The translations under genes and the position numbers were made by a program. A DNA stretch of 64,000 bases. Source: Hesseltinella vesiculosa (taxonomy: Eukaryota; Mucoromycota; Mucoromycetes; Mucorales; Cunninghamellaceae). The notes under the pieces are model-generated. The model was not told the DNA's origin, searched no databases, and saw only the letters and a program-made list of their open reading frames with translations. Of the stretch, positions 11,369 through 23,676 are shown piece after piece (within the stretch, counting starts at the first letter, position 1; each line of letters opens with the position of its first letter). The stretch covers positions 1,426,001 to 1,490,000 of the forward strand of contig MCGT01000002.1 in assembly GCA_002104935.1 (NCBI GenBank), in the 5' to 3' direction.

Positions 11369-13235
11369 ACAACCATCTTCTTGCCGAGCTCAGCCTTTTC
11401 ATCATCACAAAGTCTTTCTATTTGTGGCTTTCCTTGTCATACTGATACCTTTCAACATCTTTTATTATTGTCTTTTCCATTTTGCTACTCTATGCTGGCC
11501 CATGCTTCCACTTCATCTTTACACCTTTTAGCATAGACTTTTTTCTAATCAAGTCTATCATGTCCCTCCTCTTTTTTTATAACTCCCAAACCTCTCTCTC
11601 TCTCTCTCCTTTTTTCTCTGTACATGTCTATACCATATATTTTATCTTTTGACTGGTCATTATGATACTCCTTTTTTTTCACTCTCTTTCTCTCTATCGT
11701 CATATACCCTTCACTCATTGAACCCTCTAACTACCCTCATGTTTATGGCAAAATAAAGAACATCAAGAGAAAGGCTGGCTTCTCATTATTATTTAAAAAA
11801 AGGCGTTTGCATGGCGGAGAAATGGGCTTGTCAAAAAAAAAAAAAAAAAGTGGCTGGTTCTCCTTTGCCTATTGGCTCCCCTCATCCTATTTGTTTATCA
11901 TCCTTCTTTGGCATCCTGTTTCTCTCCGTCTATTTATCATCGCCATGCTCCTCGATTCATCAAAAACCAAGAAGCCTGTTTTCATGGGCTGTTCATTGTC
12001 CCACGTAGCGGAGTTCACACGTTGAGCACCCGTCATGTCAAAAAAAAAAAAAAAGGGAGACAGCAAAACCACATGGAGAAGATGGCATGCCACGCACATT
12101 GTATTGAAATAAATTGGTTCAGCTGCAAAGAAAAAAGGCAGAAAAAACCTTAATACGCTTCGTTATGAACTACCAAATTGGTCATAGTTTGCAGAAACAC
12201 GGTTTGCGTGGGGGGGGGGGATGATTTAGTGTTCTTGTCCTATTTTACCATGCTGCATCTATTTTTTTTGTTTCATGGCATCCAAAAACGTGGGAAGCAG
12301 CCAAGAAGGCGCTATTGGATCCCGACTTCTGGCATGTAGGAAGTGAGTCATGGTTTTTTTTTCTTGCGTCGGTGATCGTCAATGATTGCACGGCAAGAAC
12401 CACGTCATTTGTGTGAATGTTTTGTTTTTGATCAAAGCTTTTTCATGTCACACGAAAATGGCAACCCTCACCAAATCAATGAGGTTTCTCATCTTTCATC
12501 CTTTGGTTGTACAGCAACAAAGGCTGATACGATAAAAGGAAATCTAATTGATTCGTCTGGAGAAGCCATCCCCGCTCTTTTGACGCAGGACGAGATAAAA
12601 AATACCCAGTCAGTGCGTCGGCTAAATGATATATATTTTTTTAAAAATAAAAAAACGTTTTTTTTTATTTTACAAGCACAAAACACAAGCAGCAGGTAGC
12701 CAGACAGATGAACAGACACAATCACGTTCACTTTCCCGCTCTGTCTTTTGGCAATGGCCTTGGCGTTTGACTTTTTTTTTCGGTTTCATGATTTTAAATT
12801 AAAAATGACATCATAGATCTAACCAAGTAAAGATCAAAATTATACTCAAGACAGGCAGTAAAAAAGACATTGCGTTGGCACTAAACTTCTTTTACGATTT
12901 CCATGCCATTGACGTCCAAAAAAGGGTGGCGCCGATTTTTTTTTTCATTCTTTGGGTTTGTGGCGAGTGCAATGGATTTTTTTTTAAGTTGATCACATGC
13001 AAGAGCTACATTGCTTGAAGCAACTGGTTGACCAAAGATACACTGCCTCAAGACATTGACATCCTGGAGGAAATTGTTCAAAAAACCTCGTTAAACGACT
13101 GGAAGCACAGCTGGCTTTGAATTAGAAACACATCAGGCAACTTGCATCACCAGAAAAAATTCTCTCACTTGTGCCTAATTTTTTTTTTTTCCATTTTGCT
13201 TCCATCCTCCCTTGTTCGATTTTTTTTCAAAAAAA
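11369..13235. other. 3' flank of the small ORF and intergenic region
   Basis: An AATAAA at 11752-11757 probably ends the small-ORF transcript. From 11760 to 13235 only AT-rich sequence with homopolymer runs was seen. Open frames near 12382-12699 (+) and 12881-13081 (-) have no family features. Confidence 0.55.
11752..11757 (+). terminator. poly(A) signal downstream of the small ORF
   Basis: An AATAAA hexamer follows a pyrimidine-rich 3' region, about 385 bases after the 38-residue ORF. Confidence 0.5.
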
Positions 13236-14712
13236 ATGTCCTTGGCAACAAAGCTGCGAGAATGGCTAGAGACTGATTTCCCTAGTCATGATCAGATGGA
13301 AAACCTGCGCTATTACAAGTATGCTGCTGTCGACAAATCCTACTTGACCAAATACGTTTTGCGACATTACTGGAACTGGGCCATTACTTTGTTTCCAATG
13401 TGGATAGCGTAGGCCCAAAAAAAAAAAAAAAAAAAAGATGATGATGATGGCATTAAAATGAGCTTGTTTTTCCAGTCCCAATTTGATTACTCTGATTGGC
13501 CTGTTTTTCATGATCTTCAACGTGCTGTTGGTAGCCTTGTATGTGCCTGAATTTGGTACCGATGCACCTGGCTGGATCTACCTGTCATTTGCGATTGGGC
13601 TGTGGCTCTATTCAACATTTGACAATGTCGATGGAAAGCAAGCTCGGCGCACGGGATCGAGCAGTCCCTTGGGTGAATTGTTTGACCATGGCTGCGATGC
13701 TCTGAATACGACGTACCTTGTTGTGCTCCAGCTCGCTGCCTTAGGCCTTGGGCAGACGCCATCATTAATGGTGGTGTTTGCGGTCACCACAATGGCTGGC
13801 TTTTACATGAGCACTGCCGAAGAATACTACACAGGTGTTCTTTACTTGGGTGTCGTCAACGGCCCTACCGAAGGCATTGTCATCACTTGTCTGGGCTTCC
13901 TATGGTCTTGGCTCTATGGTAAGGATAGAAAAAAGCGGGGCCCAGGAACAGTGGCTGACCAGTCTCTCCTTTTTTTTCAGGTGCTGCTTCTTGGCATGTG
14001 CCTTTGGATACGGTGTCAAGTGTGTCATGGTTAGCGACCTTCTTACCCAATGGCACCACGGCAGCCCAGCTGTTGGTATGGAGCACGTTTGGCTTGTTCA
14101 TCTTTATGCATTGTCCAGCGGTGGCCATGTCGGTGTATGAAGCGTGCATGAAGAAACGCCTCGCGCCAGGTGAAGTTGCCATGACGTCGTTTTTGCCCAT
14201 GGCTATCTTTGCGCTTGCTCAGTACTATTGGGCCATGTCTCCTGACTCCATTGTGATGGTCGATCACCATTTTTTCCTCTTTGTCCTGGCCAATGGGACC
14301 TTGTTTGGCTTCATGGTCTCGTCCATCATCTTTGCTCATTTGACTAAATCCCCTTTCCCCAACATCACTGCCCTGGCGACCCCTGTGGTCGTCATGGCTG
14401 TCTTGGTCAATGCTCCCTCCATCATTGGAATGTAAGTGTTGATGGAACGTGAAGAAAAAACCTCTCATCACGATTTTTAGCCGCCTATTGCCTCCGAGCT
14501 TAGAATTGGTGATTCTTTGGTTAGAATGGATCGTGTGCACTGTGGTGTATGGTGTCTGGGCTGTGTTGGTCATTGACGGTTTCTGCGACTATCTTGGCAT
14601 CCGTTGCCTGGTGATCCCTGCCCACAAACCTATCGACGATGCCTTGGTGGCGGCTGAACAAGGAGATGCCTCCCCCTCCTCCAATGAAAGTCAATACCGC
14701 ACGTTTACTTAA
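13236..14712 (+). CDS. CDP-alcohol phosphatidyltransferase (choline/ethanolamine phosphotransferase)
   Basis: Catalyses the last Kennedy-pathway step, moving phosphocholine or phosphoethanolamine from the CDP-alcohol to diacylglycerol in ER/Golgi membranes. Four exons (13236-13408, 13476-13918, 13981-14431, 14481-14712) code 432 residues. The signature DG-x2-AR-x8-G-x3-D-x3-D is intact in FDNVDGKQARRTG plus SSPLGELFDHGCDALN (about residues 105-130). About eight hydrophobic membrane helices follow, and the N-terminal LRYYKYAAVDKSYLTKYVL is typical of the CPT1/EPT1 group. Length is close to the yeast enzymes (about 390-410). The sequence does not separate choline from ethanolamine preference. 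The ATG at the head of the conserved N-terminus was taken as start, preceded by a T-rich leader. All introns are GT-AG. Confidence 0.92.
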
Positions 14713-15046
14713 AACCACGATATACCACCCTTTACATGTTTACAGACTAATTTTAACAAGGTGTATTTTATTCCAGGTTCTTTTGACTGTCACGGGGTTT
14801 TTAGGGCAAGGGTACGATCCGAGGGCAAATGAAAAAAAAAAGGAGCTTTATTTCTGGAGGAGTGGAAAGAGCATAGGACGAAGGGAAAAGGACCGTAAGA
14901 GAATGCATAATTAGGTATTATAGATAAAGAGAAAAAAAGATGAGCTGCTTTTAGCTCTTGGAAAAAAAAAAAAAAAAAAAAAAAAGTGATGGTGGAAAAC
15001 AAAAAGGGGGAACATTACAAAAAAGGGGAGGGCGGGAAAAATGAGT
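14713..15046. other. tail-to-tail intergenic region
   Basis: Shared 3' flank of the phosphotransferase gene and the C2H2 gene, with a 23-base A run at about 14960-14984. No gene was seen. Confidence 0.6.
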
Positions 15047-15692
15047 CTAGTAGCATGGAAGAGAATCTTGGGCTTGTAATTGCTTTCGTCGATGTTCTTG
15101 GCGTTGATGGGTTTTCATGTGCTGGGACAAATTGTCAGATCGGGAAAAAGTCTTGTTGCAGTTGGGAAACAAGCAGGCAAAAGGTCGCTCGAGCGTGTGG
15201 ATGCGCATGTGACGTTTGAGGTGTTCCAGCCGTTTGAAGCTGCGCTGACACTGGGGCACGGCACAGGTGTGGATTTTGGAAAGTCGGTCATCCTGCTTTG
15301 ATGGCAAACTGGCGTAATTGGCCATGTCGCCACCATTGTTGTAGAGGAACGAAGGGTAATAGGGTGGCGAAGGTTGGTGGAAACGTGACGAGGTGAAGGG
15401 AATGTCGGAGTTTGTACTATTGGAGGGGTAGTACGTGCTGGGTGTCAACATCATGGACGAGGCGGTGGACGAAGAGGACGAGGCAGGTGACAAGGTGTCC
15501 ATGGCTGATCCTGTTGAAGATGGCCAAGGTGCAGCCGAGCCATAGTACGTTCGCTGCATAGAATCCCAAGCCATTCCGCCTGCACGATCCGCTGGATATA
15601 ATCCATTGTCGGTGCCGTAATTGGGCGGCATGGAGTACGACACATTGCTAAATGGTGTCTGAAAAAAAAAAAAAGAATCAGCCTCTCACTCG

Positions 15693-15723
<31 letters not shown>

Positions 15724-16475
15724 TCACTGGGATAATAGGACGAGGAGGAGGCATCGTCTTGGGCTAATTCTTTTTTAAACGATGAAGGCGAGGAAGGTTT
15801 GCGACGACCTTGAGCCAGGGCGGTTGCCTTTTTGGTATGGGTGCGGTAATGTGCATGGAAATTGTCGGACCGACTAAAGCTCTTGCCACAGCCAGGAAAC
15901 AGACAGGTATGGGGCCGTTCCCCCGTATGAACCAGCATATGGCGTTTCAGGTGTTCATACCGCTTGAAGCTCCAGTTGCAATAAGGATACTTGCAAATAT
16001 GCTTGTGCTGGCCTTGGGGCGTGCGCTTGCCGTTGTTGCTGATCGACAAAGGCGGTGGGGGGAGGTAATTGTTGTCAAAATGAACAGCCACATCATAGGG
16101 ACGAGCATGCTGGTCGACTGAGGTCTCTGTTGTCACGTAGCTCTTTTCCATCGAGGTCATGAACGGGTCCATGGGGGGTGGATTCATGGGCGACTGGTGA
16201 TAATACGCCATTTGCTCACGAGACGAGCCCAGCCCATGATGTTGGGAGGCTGTTGGGGTCTGTTGATATTTGTCGAGCAAAAAGGAAGGCGAGATGGCCG
16301 GCGTCAATGGAGGCGAGACTTCATACCGGCTAGAAAATCGAAGCAAAGCCTCGCTGCTGCCAGCGCTATGCATGCTGTTGCTACGTGCCACACATGTATC
16401 ATTTTTTCGTTCCTCGTAACCAGGAATTTTGGGAATCACTGGTGTATCTGGCTGTTCACTATGAATCAACATCAT
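15047..16475 (-). CDS. C2H2 zinc-finger transcription factor with two finger pairs
   Basis: Two exons (15723-16475, 15047-15658) join in phase 0 across a GT-AG intron with long A/T runs, coding 454 residues. The first finger pair is at about residues 159-215 ([21 protein letters not shown], then [21 protein letters not shown]). The second is at about 381-437 ([21 protein letters not shown], then [21 protein letters not shown]). Both pairs have the FKRxEHLKRH plus FSRSDN pattern seen in fungal stress and development regulators such as Msn2/Ste12-type fingers. The surrounding protein is rich in Ser, Pro, Tyr and Asn, consistent with activation regions. The two pairs are so similar that they look like an internal duplication. 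The second exon has no good start of its own, which favours one gene over two. Nuclear DNA binding is expected; targets are unknown. Confidence 0.82.
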
Positions 16476-18732
16476 TAATATAATATATAAAAAAAGGAAA
16501 GAATGAGAAGGAAAGGAAGGTAAAAAAAAAAAAAAAAAAAAAGAGCCAAGCAAAAATGGAATGGGGAAGCCGAGAGCCTTTTTTTATTTTTTTTATGCAA
16601 CGGGGCGCCTTTTTATATAGGAAATAGGCAGGTTCGTCTTGCCCTGATCCCTCTTGGTCATATCGCTTCATCATATTAAGCGCCTCCAGGAGTTTCTATC
16701 CCTTTGTTTTATAAATTCTCAAGCGTAATTTTTTTTCTTTGTTCATTGGCATCAAATTATGTTGATTATCCCTTTTTTCGATATTCCCATTGTCGCCTCG
16801 AAAGTAAATTTTGTTAACATTAAAAAAATGGATACAGCACACAATTCCTTGCTTCTCCTTATTTTTAAGCCCGCGCACGTTCAAAAAAATTTGGCTCGAT
16901 GGGGTGTCCGAGGTAAAAAAAAAAAAAAACACGTCTCGCTCTTTTTGATGTCATTCCCTAGCCTCCTATTTTGCTCTCATTAAACTAAAATGGGGGTCGT
17001 GCGCTCTCTTTTAGAGTTCAAGCAAGCCTCACCTTTTTTTACATTCATAGAAACGTCCTTCCCAATGACCCAGAAAAAAAAATCATCCTGCATTTGGCTA
17101 GATAGAAAAAACCACCCATCGGCGATCGGCCTGATGCTTATTTTTAGTAGAAAGTGTAGTCTTGGTATGTTTCATGTAGATTCATGTTGGATCAGAATCG
17201 CACTGCCTTTTTTTCCAAAAAGCAAATTGCATTTCTTGCCTGCAATGCAAAAGATCCATCGGACTTTTCCATGTTTGGTGCCCTTTCTTCAAAGTAGATG
17301 TCCAACCTTTTGCCACTTTTTTTTTTTTTAGAAAACGTGCAACCCCCTCTCTCTTGCCAGCGTCCCTTTCCTCCTCCTCCCCCCTCTTCTTTTTTTTAAC
17401 ATAAGGAAGGATGAGCACATGTTTCAAGTCTGTGTGACAGAAGCGTAATAAAAAAACATGAGCATCATGGCGCGACTTTTTTCATTCCCTCGAGGAATGC
17501 TATAAAAATCCAGGGGATGCCTTGGATTTGGCTTGTGCTTTTATGAAAGGGTTCCTTTGCTCAAAATAAGCGTGTGCCTTGGAATTCAATCATGCGGGTT
17601 ATTATTTTTTTATATAAACTAAAATAAGAAGCAGATGCCAAGCTTCGCCATCTCCTCCCGATCAAAGTCTCTTGTCAAATACCTGTTTGTCAGATGTTGC
17701 AGATCTTGGTGAAAACCCATGCAGATCGCTGGCGTGGGACGGAAAATATGTCAGGCACGGTCGCTGATTGGACCAGCAGGAGGATGGACCCCAGCCTTTT
17801 AATTCTGCGTGCATGAAAAAAAGGAGAGAGTTGCTTTGACCATTTTGGTCTTTCTTTTTTTCAACGCGGTGTTGCCAACATGTCCATCACTTGGCCGAAT
17901 TTGGTTGGTGGGCACGTCCATGGGACTTGTCGGGACAGAACTCACTCTGAAAATATTGTCAGCGTTTTTCGATGTTTATTTTTCTTTGTGCACAAGCAAC
18001 TTCACTGGATCTAGTTTTGGGATGCAAACTATCCCCAGGGCGCTATCACTTTGAGGCTGCCCTGAAACATCAACAGGAACCATCACTTCCAAAAAAAGAA
18101 ATTATTTTTACCAGGTCAGTGCCATGCAGCAGCTGTCATAAACATGTCACTTTGGACTGGTCACGTCTATACTAGCAGGAATGGTCATCCTCGTATTTTG
18201 CTCTTTCTTGCTTTTTTTCCTTTTGCCCGGCCTTCCTTGTGTTTTTCCCCAGCCTTTTTTTTTACATGACCTTCCCCCCCCCAGTCATTTTCCCCTATGG
18301 CAGAGTAGCGTAGGTCCACCATCAACAGAAAAACCCACCTGGGGTCATGTTTGTGTTTGCTAAAAAAAAAAACCGAGCCAAAGTGAGCTTGCGCCGAGGG
18401 CTACAGTGCGTGCTGGCAACCTCCAGGCGGATTTGGACTCCGCTCGCCTCGCCTCCGTTTGTTTTGTGTGCCGTCCGCCCTCTCCTCTCCTTTTTTTTTC
18501 CTCCTCTCTTCATTGTCATTGAAAAATCAAAGGTAACTACCAAATAAGAACGATCAACAGGCTAAAGCATCAATACCATCCATGGATGGATGATTCATGG
18601 GATGGATGGATACGGAGAAATAAATCAATGGATCGATCGACGGCTTGACGACAGATGATATGCGAACGAGATATGCATGTTGCTGCGAACGATGGCACTC
18701 ATTTCTTTTTTTTTTTTCAATGAATGAAATAG
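16476..18732. other. 2.2-kb intergenic region between two divergent genes
   Basis: Divergent upstream region of the C2H2 gene and RPL31. Homopolymer-rich. Near 18575-18612 a GGAT/CCAT inverted tract precedes RPL31. The sequence just before the RPL31 ATG (poly-T then AG) resembles a 3' splice site, so a 5' UTR intron is possible. No coding sequence was recognised. Confidence 0.5.
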
Positions 18733-19226
18733 ATGGCCAAGGATCAAAAGACCACCAAGCGCTCGACTCTTGCTGATGTCGTGACCCGCGAATACACCAT
18801 CCACATGCACAAGCATGTCTTTGGCCGGTAAAAATACCGCGAGCCTGTCGTTTGCCTCTTTGCTGATATTCTTTTCTTGCGACTTTCCAGTGCTCTCCGC
18901 AAGCGCGCTCCTCAAGCTGTCAAGGCTGTCAAGGAATTCGCTACCAAGACCATGGGTACCTCTGATGTGCGCTTGGATCCCGCCTTGAACAAGGCTTTGT
19001 GGTCCCGTGGTGTCAAGCACATTGACCACCGCATCCGCGTCCGCATTGCCCGTAAGCGTAACGATGACGAAGATGCCAAGGAAAAGCTCTACTCCTATGT
19101 CACCTACGTCCCCGTTGCCTCTTTCAAGGGTAAAAAAAAAAAAAAAAAGCGAACGGACAGAACGTTTTAGGCTCACTCTTTTCTTTCCTTACAGGTCTTG
19201 AAACCGCTGTTGTCGACGACGAATAA
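18733..19226 (+). CDS. RPL31: 60S ribosomal protein eL31
   Basis: A large-subunit cytosolic ribosomal protein located near the peptide exit tunnel. Three exons (18733-18827, 18891-19129, 19195-19226) code 121 residues. Diagnostic stretches are [58 protein letters not shown] and [20 protein letters not shown], ending ETAVVDDE. Length fits the family (about 113-125). The ATG is immediately preceded by AG after a long T run, so it probably lies at the start of a second transcript exon. The second intron begins GT followed by a run of A residues. An AATAAA lies about 40 bases past the stop. C-ending codons dominate, as in the other translation genes here. Confidence 0.95.
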
Positions 19227-19410
19227 ATAAGGACGCCTTTTTTTGCTTCATTGACAAAGGACATCAATAAATTCAAAAAAAAGTAAAATTTTAAGAATGG
19301 AAGTGGTGCATGAATGGCATCATCAAAAAAAAAGCCCCTGTGGGGAAAAAAAAAGCGGAAAGAAACGGGGCCATCTTTTTTCTTCTTTTTCTTTTTCTTT
19401 TTTGCTCATC

Positions 19411-20330
19411 ATGGCCATGGAGCAAAAGCAAAAACCATATAGCCAGCGCACCCTATACAAACTGTATGGATTTGATGCCGTTGCTGCAGCCTGTTCTTCT
19501 GTGCTGGTGTCTCCCTTTATTGCCATTGTTGACAGGTAGAACAAAAGGAAGAACCCGCTCGGTTTGCTTGACAGCATCTTTTTTTTTGCACAACAGATCC
19601 ATCATTGAAAACACCAATGGCAAACGCACATTGTCCGAAGGATTCAAATATGGGGCCCGACAGCTGATCATGGAGCCTCATCGGTTCTTCTTCTCCAAAC
19701 AGTTTGGCCTTGTCAGCGGCCTGTACTTTAGCACTTATATGACCGCCAACGTGATCGAAACCACCGCTGAATATCACGGGATCGACAGCAGCCGCACCTC
19801 CATGCTCAAATTCATCGGCACCACCTCCGTCAACATGTCGCTCTGTATCTTCAAGGATCGCTCGTTTACCCAGATGTTTGGTACCGCCGCCGCCCGCCGT
19901 TTGCCTGTGCTGTCCTACCTCTTATTTGCCCTACGTGACTCATTGACCGTCGCTGCCAGCTTCAATGCCCCCATCTACTTTTCGCACTACCTCCAAGGCA
20001 AATGCGCCTCGTTGAAGGAAAAGCCAGACTCGGCTCTCGTTGTTGCCCAGCTCGCCTGCCCCGCCGCCGTTCAGTTCATCAGCACCCCCCTGCATCTCAT
20101 CGCCTTAGATCTCTACAACCGCCCCACTGCTTCTCCCAAAGAACGTCAACTCCTCGTCAAGCAGCAATACCTCAAGAGCACCTTCGCCCGCATCGGCCGC
20201 ATCGGCCCCGGTAAGTCCAGGTCAGCCGAAAAATCCCACCTCATCCTTTTTCTTCTTCATAGCGTTTGGCTTTGGCGGCATTGGCAATACATATGTCCGA
20301 AGCTACCGTTCCATGTTTTTGAATGCATAA
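19411..20330 (+). CDS. fungal integral membrane protein, possibly mitochondrial carrier-like
   Basis: Three exons (19411-19535, 19597-20210, 20263-20330) code 268 residues. I do not recognise a named protein. Several moderately hydrophobic segments are spread along it (YGFDAVAAACSSVLVSPFIA, KQFGLVSGLYFSTYMTANVI, LPVLSYLLFALRDSLTVAAS, AVQFISTPLHLIALDLYN). Small, proline and basic residues occur at helix ends, and the tail is conserved-looking: RIGRIGP followed by AFGFGGIGNTYVRSYRSMF. Size and three-part helix spacing resemble the mitochondrial carrier superfamily, but clean PX[DE]XX[RK] repeats are not seen, so this assignment is tentative. The second Met of MAMEQKQK could also serve as start. 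It follows RPL31 on the same strand by about 185 bp. Confidence 0.65.
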
Positions 20331-20468
20331 ACCCCTCTCTCTATTTATTTCATTCTCATTAAAGCCTCATTTTTTTTATGGATAACCCACGCTGGACGAT
20401 TTTGATATGCCGCTTTTTTTTTTTTTTTTTGTTCTTTCTCTTCCCCCCCTTTTTTTTTTCTCTCCATC

Positions 20469-22797
20469 ATGGCATCTCCAGATCATGAACCGATGGAGCC
20501 TGATGCCACCGCAGAATCCAAGCATAACATGGAAATAGACACGCATCCTCTGGTAGATCAGTCCCATGGCATCGATCGTCGTGATGCTGTCCGCCCCACT
20601 CAGAAAAACTTTTTCTTGTCAAGAGACGCCTTCGAAAACTATTCGATGGATCGATTTTCCCTCATTGCCGGATCCTTTGTCCCTGCTGAAGATCCTCCAG
20701 TGACCGCAATCTCTCCACCTGCCGACCGAGATCCATCCTCACCCACCGGCGATCCATCTCCACCTGCGATCCAAAAGCCAGCCCAGCCTCTCCTCAACAC
20801 CTTGCTCGCCTCCATGTCAAGCACCTCCCGATCATCGACAAAAGCCCCCGATGCATCGGCCCACCTCTCCGATCTGGACGTTGCCATGCAGGCTGCTGTC
20901 TCTTCTATCAAATCCTCCCGCTTTAAGTGGCGCGACCATACTCGCTTCAAAACCATTGGCGAAAACATGCAAAACCCTGTAATTACCTCTTTCCTTCTAG
21001 CCTCTCCACACTCACTACTTTTCCCCCATGTCAGGATTGTTTGGTGGTGCCAGCTGACAAGAAGTTTTATACCAAAATGCTGGCATCCTTGCGCAGCGAA
21101 AAAGACGAGTTCATCAAGGATCAAAAGGATACCATGCTGGCCTCTGGCATCTATGACACTTTACACGACGCCGTCAATACTCTCTTCAACGTACTTTTTT
21201 TTCCGCACAACTGCATCTTTTTTTTTCTGACGCCTTCTTCTCTCATGTCTAGGCATACATCGATGTCGAACAACATCGACCTTGGACCTACCCAGTAAAG
21301 CTGCCCGATACCAACACACGCACCTGTGACTCACCTTTTCTGCCTAGGCACGCTTCCAGCAAGCTCGACGCATCCCCCTCAAAGACCTCCCCTCCAGCAA
21401 AAAAGTCATCCTTTCGTTTAAAAAAACACTCTCAAGACAGGTAAAATCAAAGAATCCCATTTTGATTCACCTGACCATTTTTTTTTCAGGGCATGTGCGC
21501 TCCTTTGGACATCCCAACTACTCCCAGTGCTATCGACATGACCAAACATTATCTCCAGCCCTCCATCCCTTCCACTCCAGTCTCCTACTACCAAAAAAAG
21601 GTAAGCACCGACACCACGCCACGCAATGCGGCTCCTTATCTCTTTTTGTCTACTCTAGATACCTCCTTCACTGTCTATCGACAGCGTCGTCGAATCAGCC
21701 GTGCTTCAGTCACCTGTTCAAATTGTTGCTACGGTCGAGAGCCTTTTACCCCTTGTGACACTTCCATCCAGCCTTGCCACCGGTTTTTATATCCCACTCC
21801 GCGTCATGCAGCATGAGAACCAACCCTCCAACACCTTGTATTTCGACACCCCTCTACCGATCAATCGATCATGGTCAGCTCGTGAACGCAACCAACTCTA
21901 TTTCAACATGGCCTGCAAATCCCAGCTGCTCGACTGGCCCCGTGCCTCCCGCTTTGACCCCCCTACCAAACAACCCGCCGAAAACACAGGTAAACCCGAC
22001 AATAGGCAACAAATATACAAAACAGTGCCTCTGACCTACCATTTTTGTATGACAGACCTTGTTGCCAGTAACGATCCCGACTCTGAAAATCTCGTGTACA
22101 ATTACTGGACCTTTGGCGACATGACTCTCTTGCTCCGCCATCAGATTGACGGCTACTTGGTAAGGCTGGTAGAGCGTTGGACTGGTGCTCACTTTTTTTT
22201 TTTTTTTATGGGGTAGGAGAGCAACAATGAGAAACGCTATTGCCTTGTCAGCGCCAAGCTGGACTACCAATTAGACCATGACCGGGAAGAAATCAGCACA
22301 GCACAAGAACGGTCTAACCACTGGCTACGATCATTCCTGGCCGGTCATGCCACGCTTCTTGAAGCCCGTGTGGACGTGCCAAACAACCGCATCACCCGCG
22401 TTGACCAGAAACAAATGCGCGACATCATGGGCGATAAGTGGCAGCCCCTTCAAGAAAGTGAGCTCTTACGCTTCCTCTTTACCGAGCTCCACAGGTAAAC
22501 TCAGAACACCAAAGTATGCCTCGTCCGCCCATCTCACCGCTGGTTTTTTTTTTTTTTTTTTTCAACTCTTGGAATAGGGATTTGGAGCCCGGGCAATATA
22601 TTTTGGAACATAAACCAGGGCAACAACTCATCACTATCCACAAGGAAGCCGCAGAGGACACAATAGAAAGCGACATTTCTCTAGATCTGCATTCTCTTGG
22701 CACCACCACTCTTGCTGACGCCGATGACGCTTTTATACCTGCTTGGCAAACCAAATCCACGGCCTACCAAGTCCCCTGGACTTTCCCTCCAAAATGA
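20469..22797 (+). CDS. ICE2/NARG2-like protein (little elongation complex subunit 2, C-terminal domain)
   Basis: Nine exons (20469-20978, 21035-21190, 21253-21294, 21348-21440, 21490-21600, 21659-21989, 22056-22159, 22217-22494, 22578-22797) code 614 residues. Phases agree at every junction. The N-terminal 170 residues are Pro/Ser-rich and disordered-looking. From about residue 340 to 530 the pattern matches the NARG2 C-terminal domain: VYNYWTFGDMTLLLRHQIDG, then a YCLVSAKLDYQ strand, then ERSNHWLRSFLAGHATLLEA with VDVPNNRITRVDQKQMRDIM. In animals ICE2 works with ICE1 and ZC3H8 to drive RNA polymerase II transcription of snRNA genes. The rest of the domain (LLDWPRASRF before it, PGQYILEHKPGQQL after it) is also consistent. 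The identification rests on recalled motif similarity only. If correct the protein is nuclear. Start chosen at the first Met after a T-rich leader. Confidence 0.6.
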
Positions 22798-23676
22798 CAC
22801 ATCTTCCCTCTGTTCCTTCTTATCGAGTCCATGACCCTGCTGTGAAAGAAAAAGGATCTTCCTGCAACCAACCAAATAAAAACGAGCAAAATCTCACCTC
22901 TGCCCATGTTGCTGGCGGTGGTTAAATCCGGATTTTATGGGCTGGCGCTTTTTCTAGAGTCGTTTACATACTGGAGCCATTGTCCTGTGATATTGCCATT
23001 GCAAACTGCTACCATTTTTTTAAAATTTTAGCAGGATAGAAAAGGGTGGACAGCCAATGAATTTGTTTTTTGGCAGGGGCACTTTCAGAAAATAAAAACG
23101 ACTCCAGGAACAAAAAAAAACAGCTTTAAAATCCGACTCCTCTTAAGCAGCTCGCCCATCACCATCTCACATCTATACATCAAGATCTTTTATTTTTATC
23201 TTCTTTTAAGCCATGCTACGAGATGTGATCAGCATTCAGTTTGCTCTTTCAATTCACGTTAATAGTGATGCCATTACAGCACACGATTATCGCGCTTGAC
23301 AAAAATAGCCAAAAAAAAAAAAAAAAAAGATTACCTTCTTTCATTTTCTCTGTCATTCTCGATTCACTTCCTCTCCTTCCCCTGCACTTGAAATGTCCAA
23401 TTTTTTTATGCTGCCTCGCAGACGGTTCGGTGTTTTTCCAACGTACAAAAAATGTCAGAACCACATATCTTGGATTTCTGGTGCTGGCACATGTCGGGCT
23501 AGAGTTGTTCACGCTAGCTATTAAAAATCACAATTGAAGGTGGTAAAGAGAATGAAAGTAGCCTGCGAATTGAATGGAAAGAAGAACGTTTTTAGCCAAT
23601 CGGCATCTGGGTATATTGTTTCGCCGAATGCCGATATTTCCTTTTTCAGATATTTCAAGGACCGATAACAGTAGCC
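22798..23676. other. intergenic region before tRNA-Leu
   Basis: AT-rich with A runs. No gene signal was seen. Confidence 0.55.

Noticed and set aside
12382..12699. 105-codon plus-strand frame
   Set aside because: No recognisable domain, runs into poly-Phe from a T tract, and lies in intergenic-looking sequence.
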